Shown here: in pieces, positions 6,395 through 6,462 of the stretch
How the letters are laid out: every line of letters starts with the position of its first letter
How positions within the stretch are numbered: position 1 is the first letter of the stretch
Source: an uncultured Clostridia bacterium
GTDB lineage: Bacteria > Bacillota_A > Clostridia > Christensenellales > Aristaeellaceae
DNA length: 6,462 nt
Reading direction: 5' to 3'
NCBI GenBank assembly: GCA_946613955.1
Contig: CAMOGC010000094.1
Coordinates: 1-6,462, forward strand
Position numbers and translations under genes: made by a program
The notes under the pieces: model-generated
What the model was told of the DNA's origin: nothing
The model's database searches: none
Seen by the model: the letters and a program-made list of their open reading frames with translations, nothing else

Positions 6395-6462
6395 TCAGAA
6401 GGAGAAGGAATCCTTGAGGGTGATGTCCTTGTACCGCCTCATACCGGTACCGGCGGGAATCA
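6395..6462 (-). CDS. rpoC: RNA polymerase beta' subunit, C-terminal end (cut by window edge)
   Basis: The last 21 complete codons read IPAGTGMRRYKDITLKDSFSF followed by TGA, in two parts IPAGTGMRRY and KDITLKDSFSF. The IPAGTGM.RY pattern is the conserved block near the C-terminus of bacterial RpoC, where the chain is involved in the core RNA polymerase and near the omega-binding region. It is too short for a catalytic motif to be seen. The position fits the usual Firmicute order, with rpoC upstream of the L7Ae-like gene and rpsL, although here glgA intervenes. The terminator hairpin begins 11 nt beyond the stop. Confidence 0.9.
   Translation of the reverse strand, partial: IPAGTGMRRYKDITLKDSFSF

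Overview
The window looks like chromosomal DNA from a GC-rich member of the Firmicutes, probably the class Clostridia. The evidence is strong AGGAGG-type ribosome binding sites before most genes and the conserved order rpoC, YbxF/L7Ae-type protein, rpsL, rpsG, fusA, tuf. The proteins also resemble Firmicute versions: a small L7Ae-family protein, and an EF-G that begins MPR and continues into [21 protein letters not shown] genus cannot be assigned from the sequence alone.

The layout from right to left on the minus strand is as follows. The last 21 codons of rpoC (RNA polymerase beta' subunit) end at 6395. A 15-bp hairpin terminator lies just beyond, shared with the converging plus-strand gene. 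After glgA comes the str operon, with a good sigma-A type promoter at about 4076-4104. Its genes are an 80-residue L7Ae/YbxF-type RNA-binding protein (3754-3996), rpsL (S12, 3314-3688), rpsG (S7, 2637-3107), fusA (EF-G, 474-2579) and the first 144 codons of tuf (EF-Tu, 1-433). These gene products build the 30S decoding and head regions and carry out tRNA delivery and translocation.

On the plus strand, between rpoC and the L7Ae-like gene, sits one oppositely oriented gene, glgA (4411-6237). It has its own TTGACA-N17-TAAAGT promoter. Its N-terminal ~475 residues form a complete glycogen synthase with all recognised active-site motifs. The last ~90-130 residues are an extra domain that resembles an SCP2 sterol-carrier/lipid-binding fold. 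This unexpected fusion, inside an otherwise highly conserved translation/transcription cluster, is the most unusual thing in the window.

Other points of note are an S12 with arginine at position 88, where most bacteria have the streptomycin-determining lysine, and a long structured 206-nt spacer between rpsL and rpsG. A 7-mer, GCCGGAA/TTCCGGC, also recurs in the divergent promoter region and in that spacer. No tRNA, rRNA, CRISPR array, insertion sequence or phage gene was seen.
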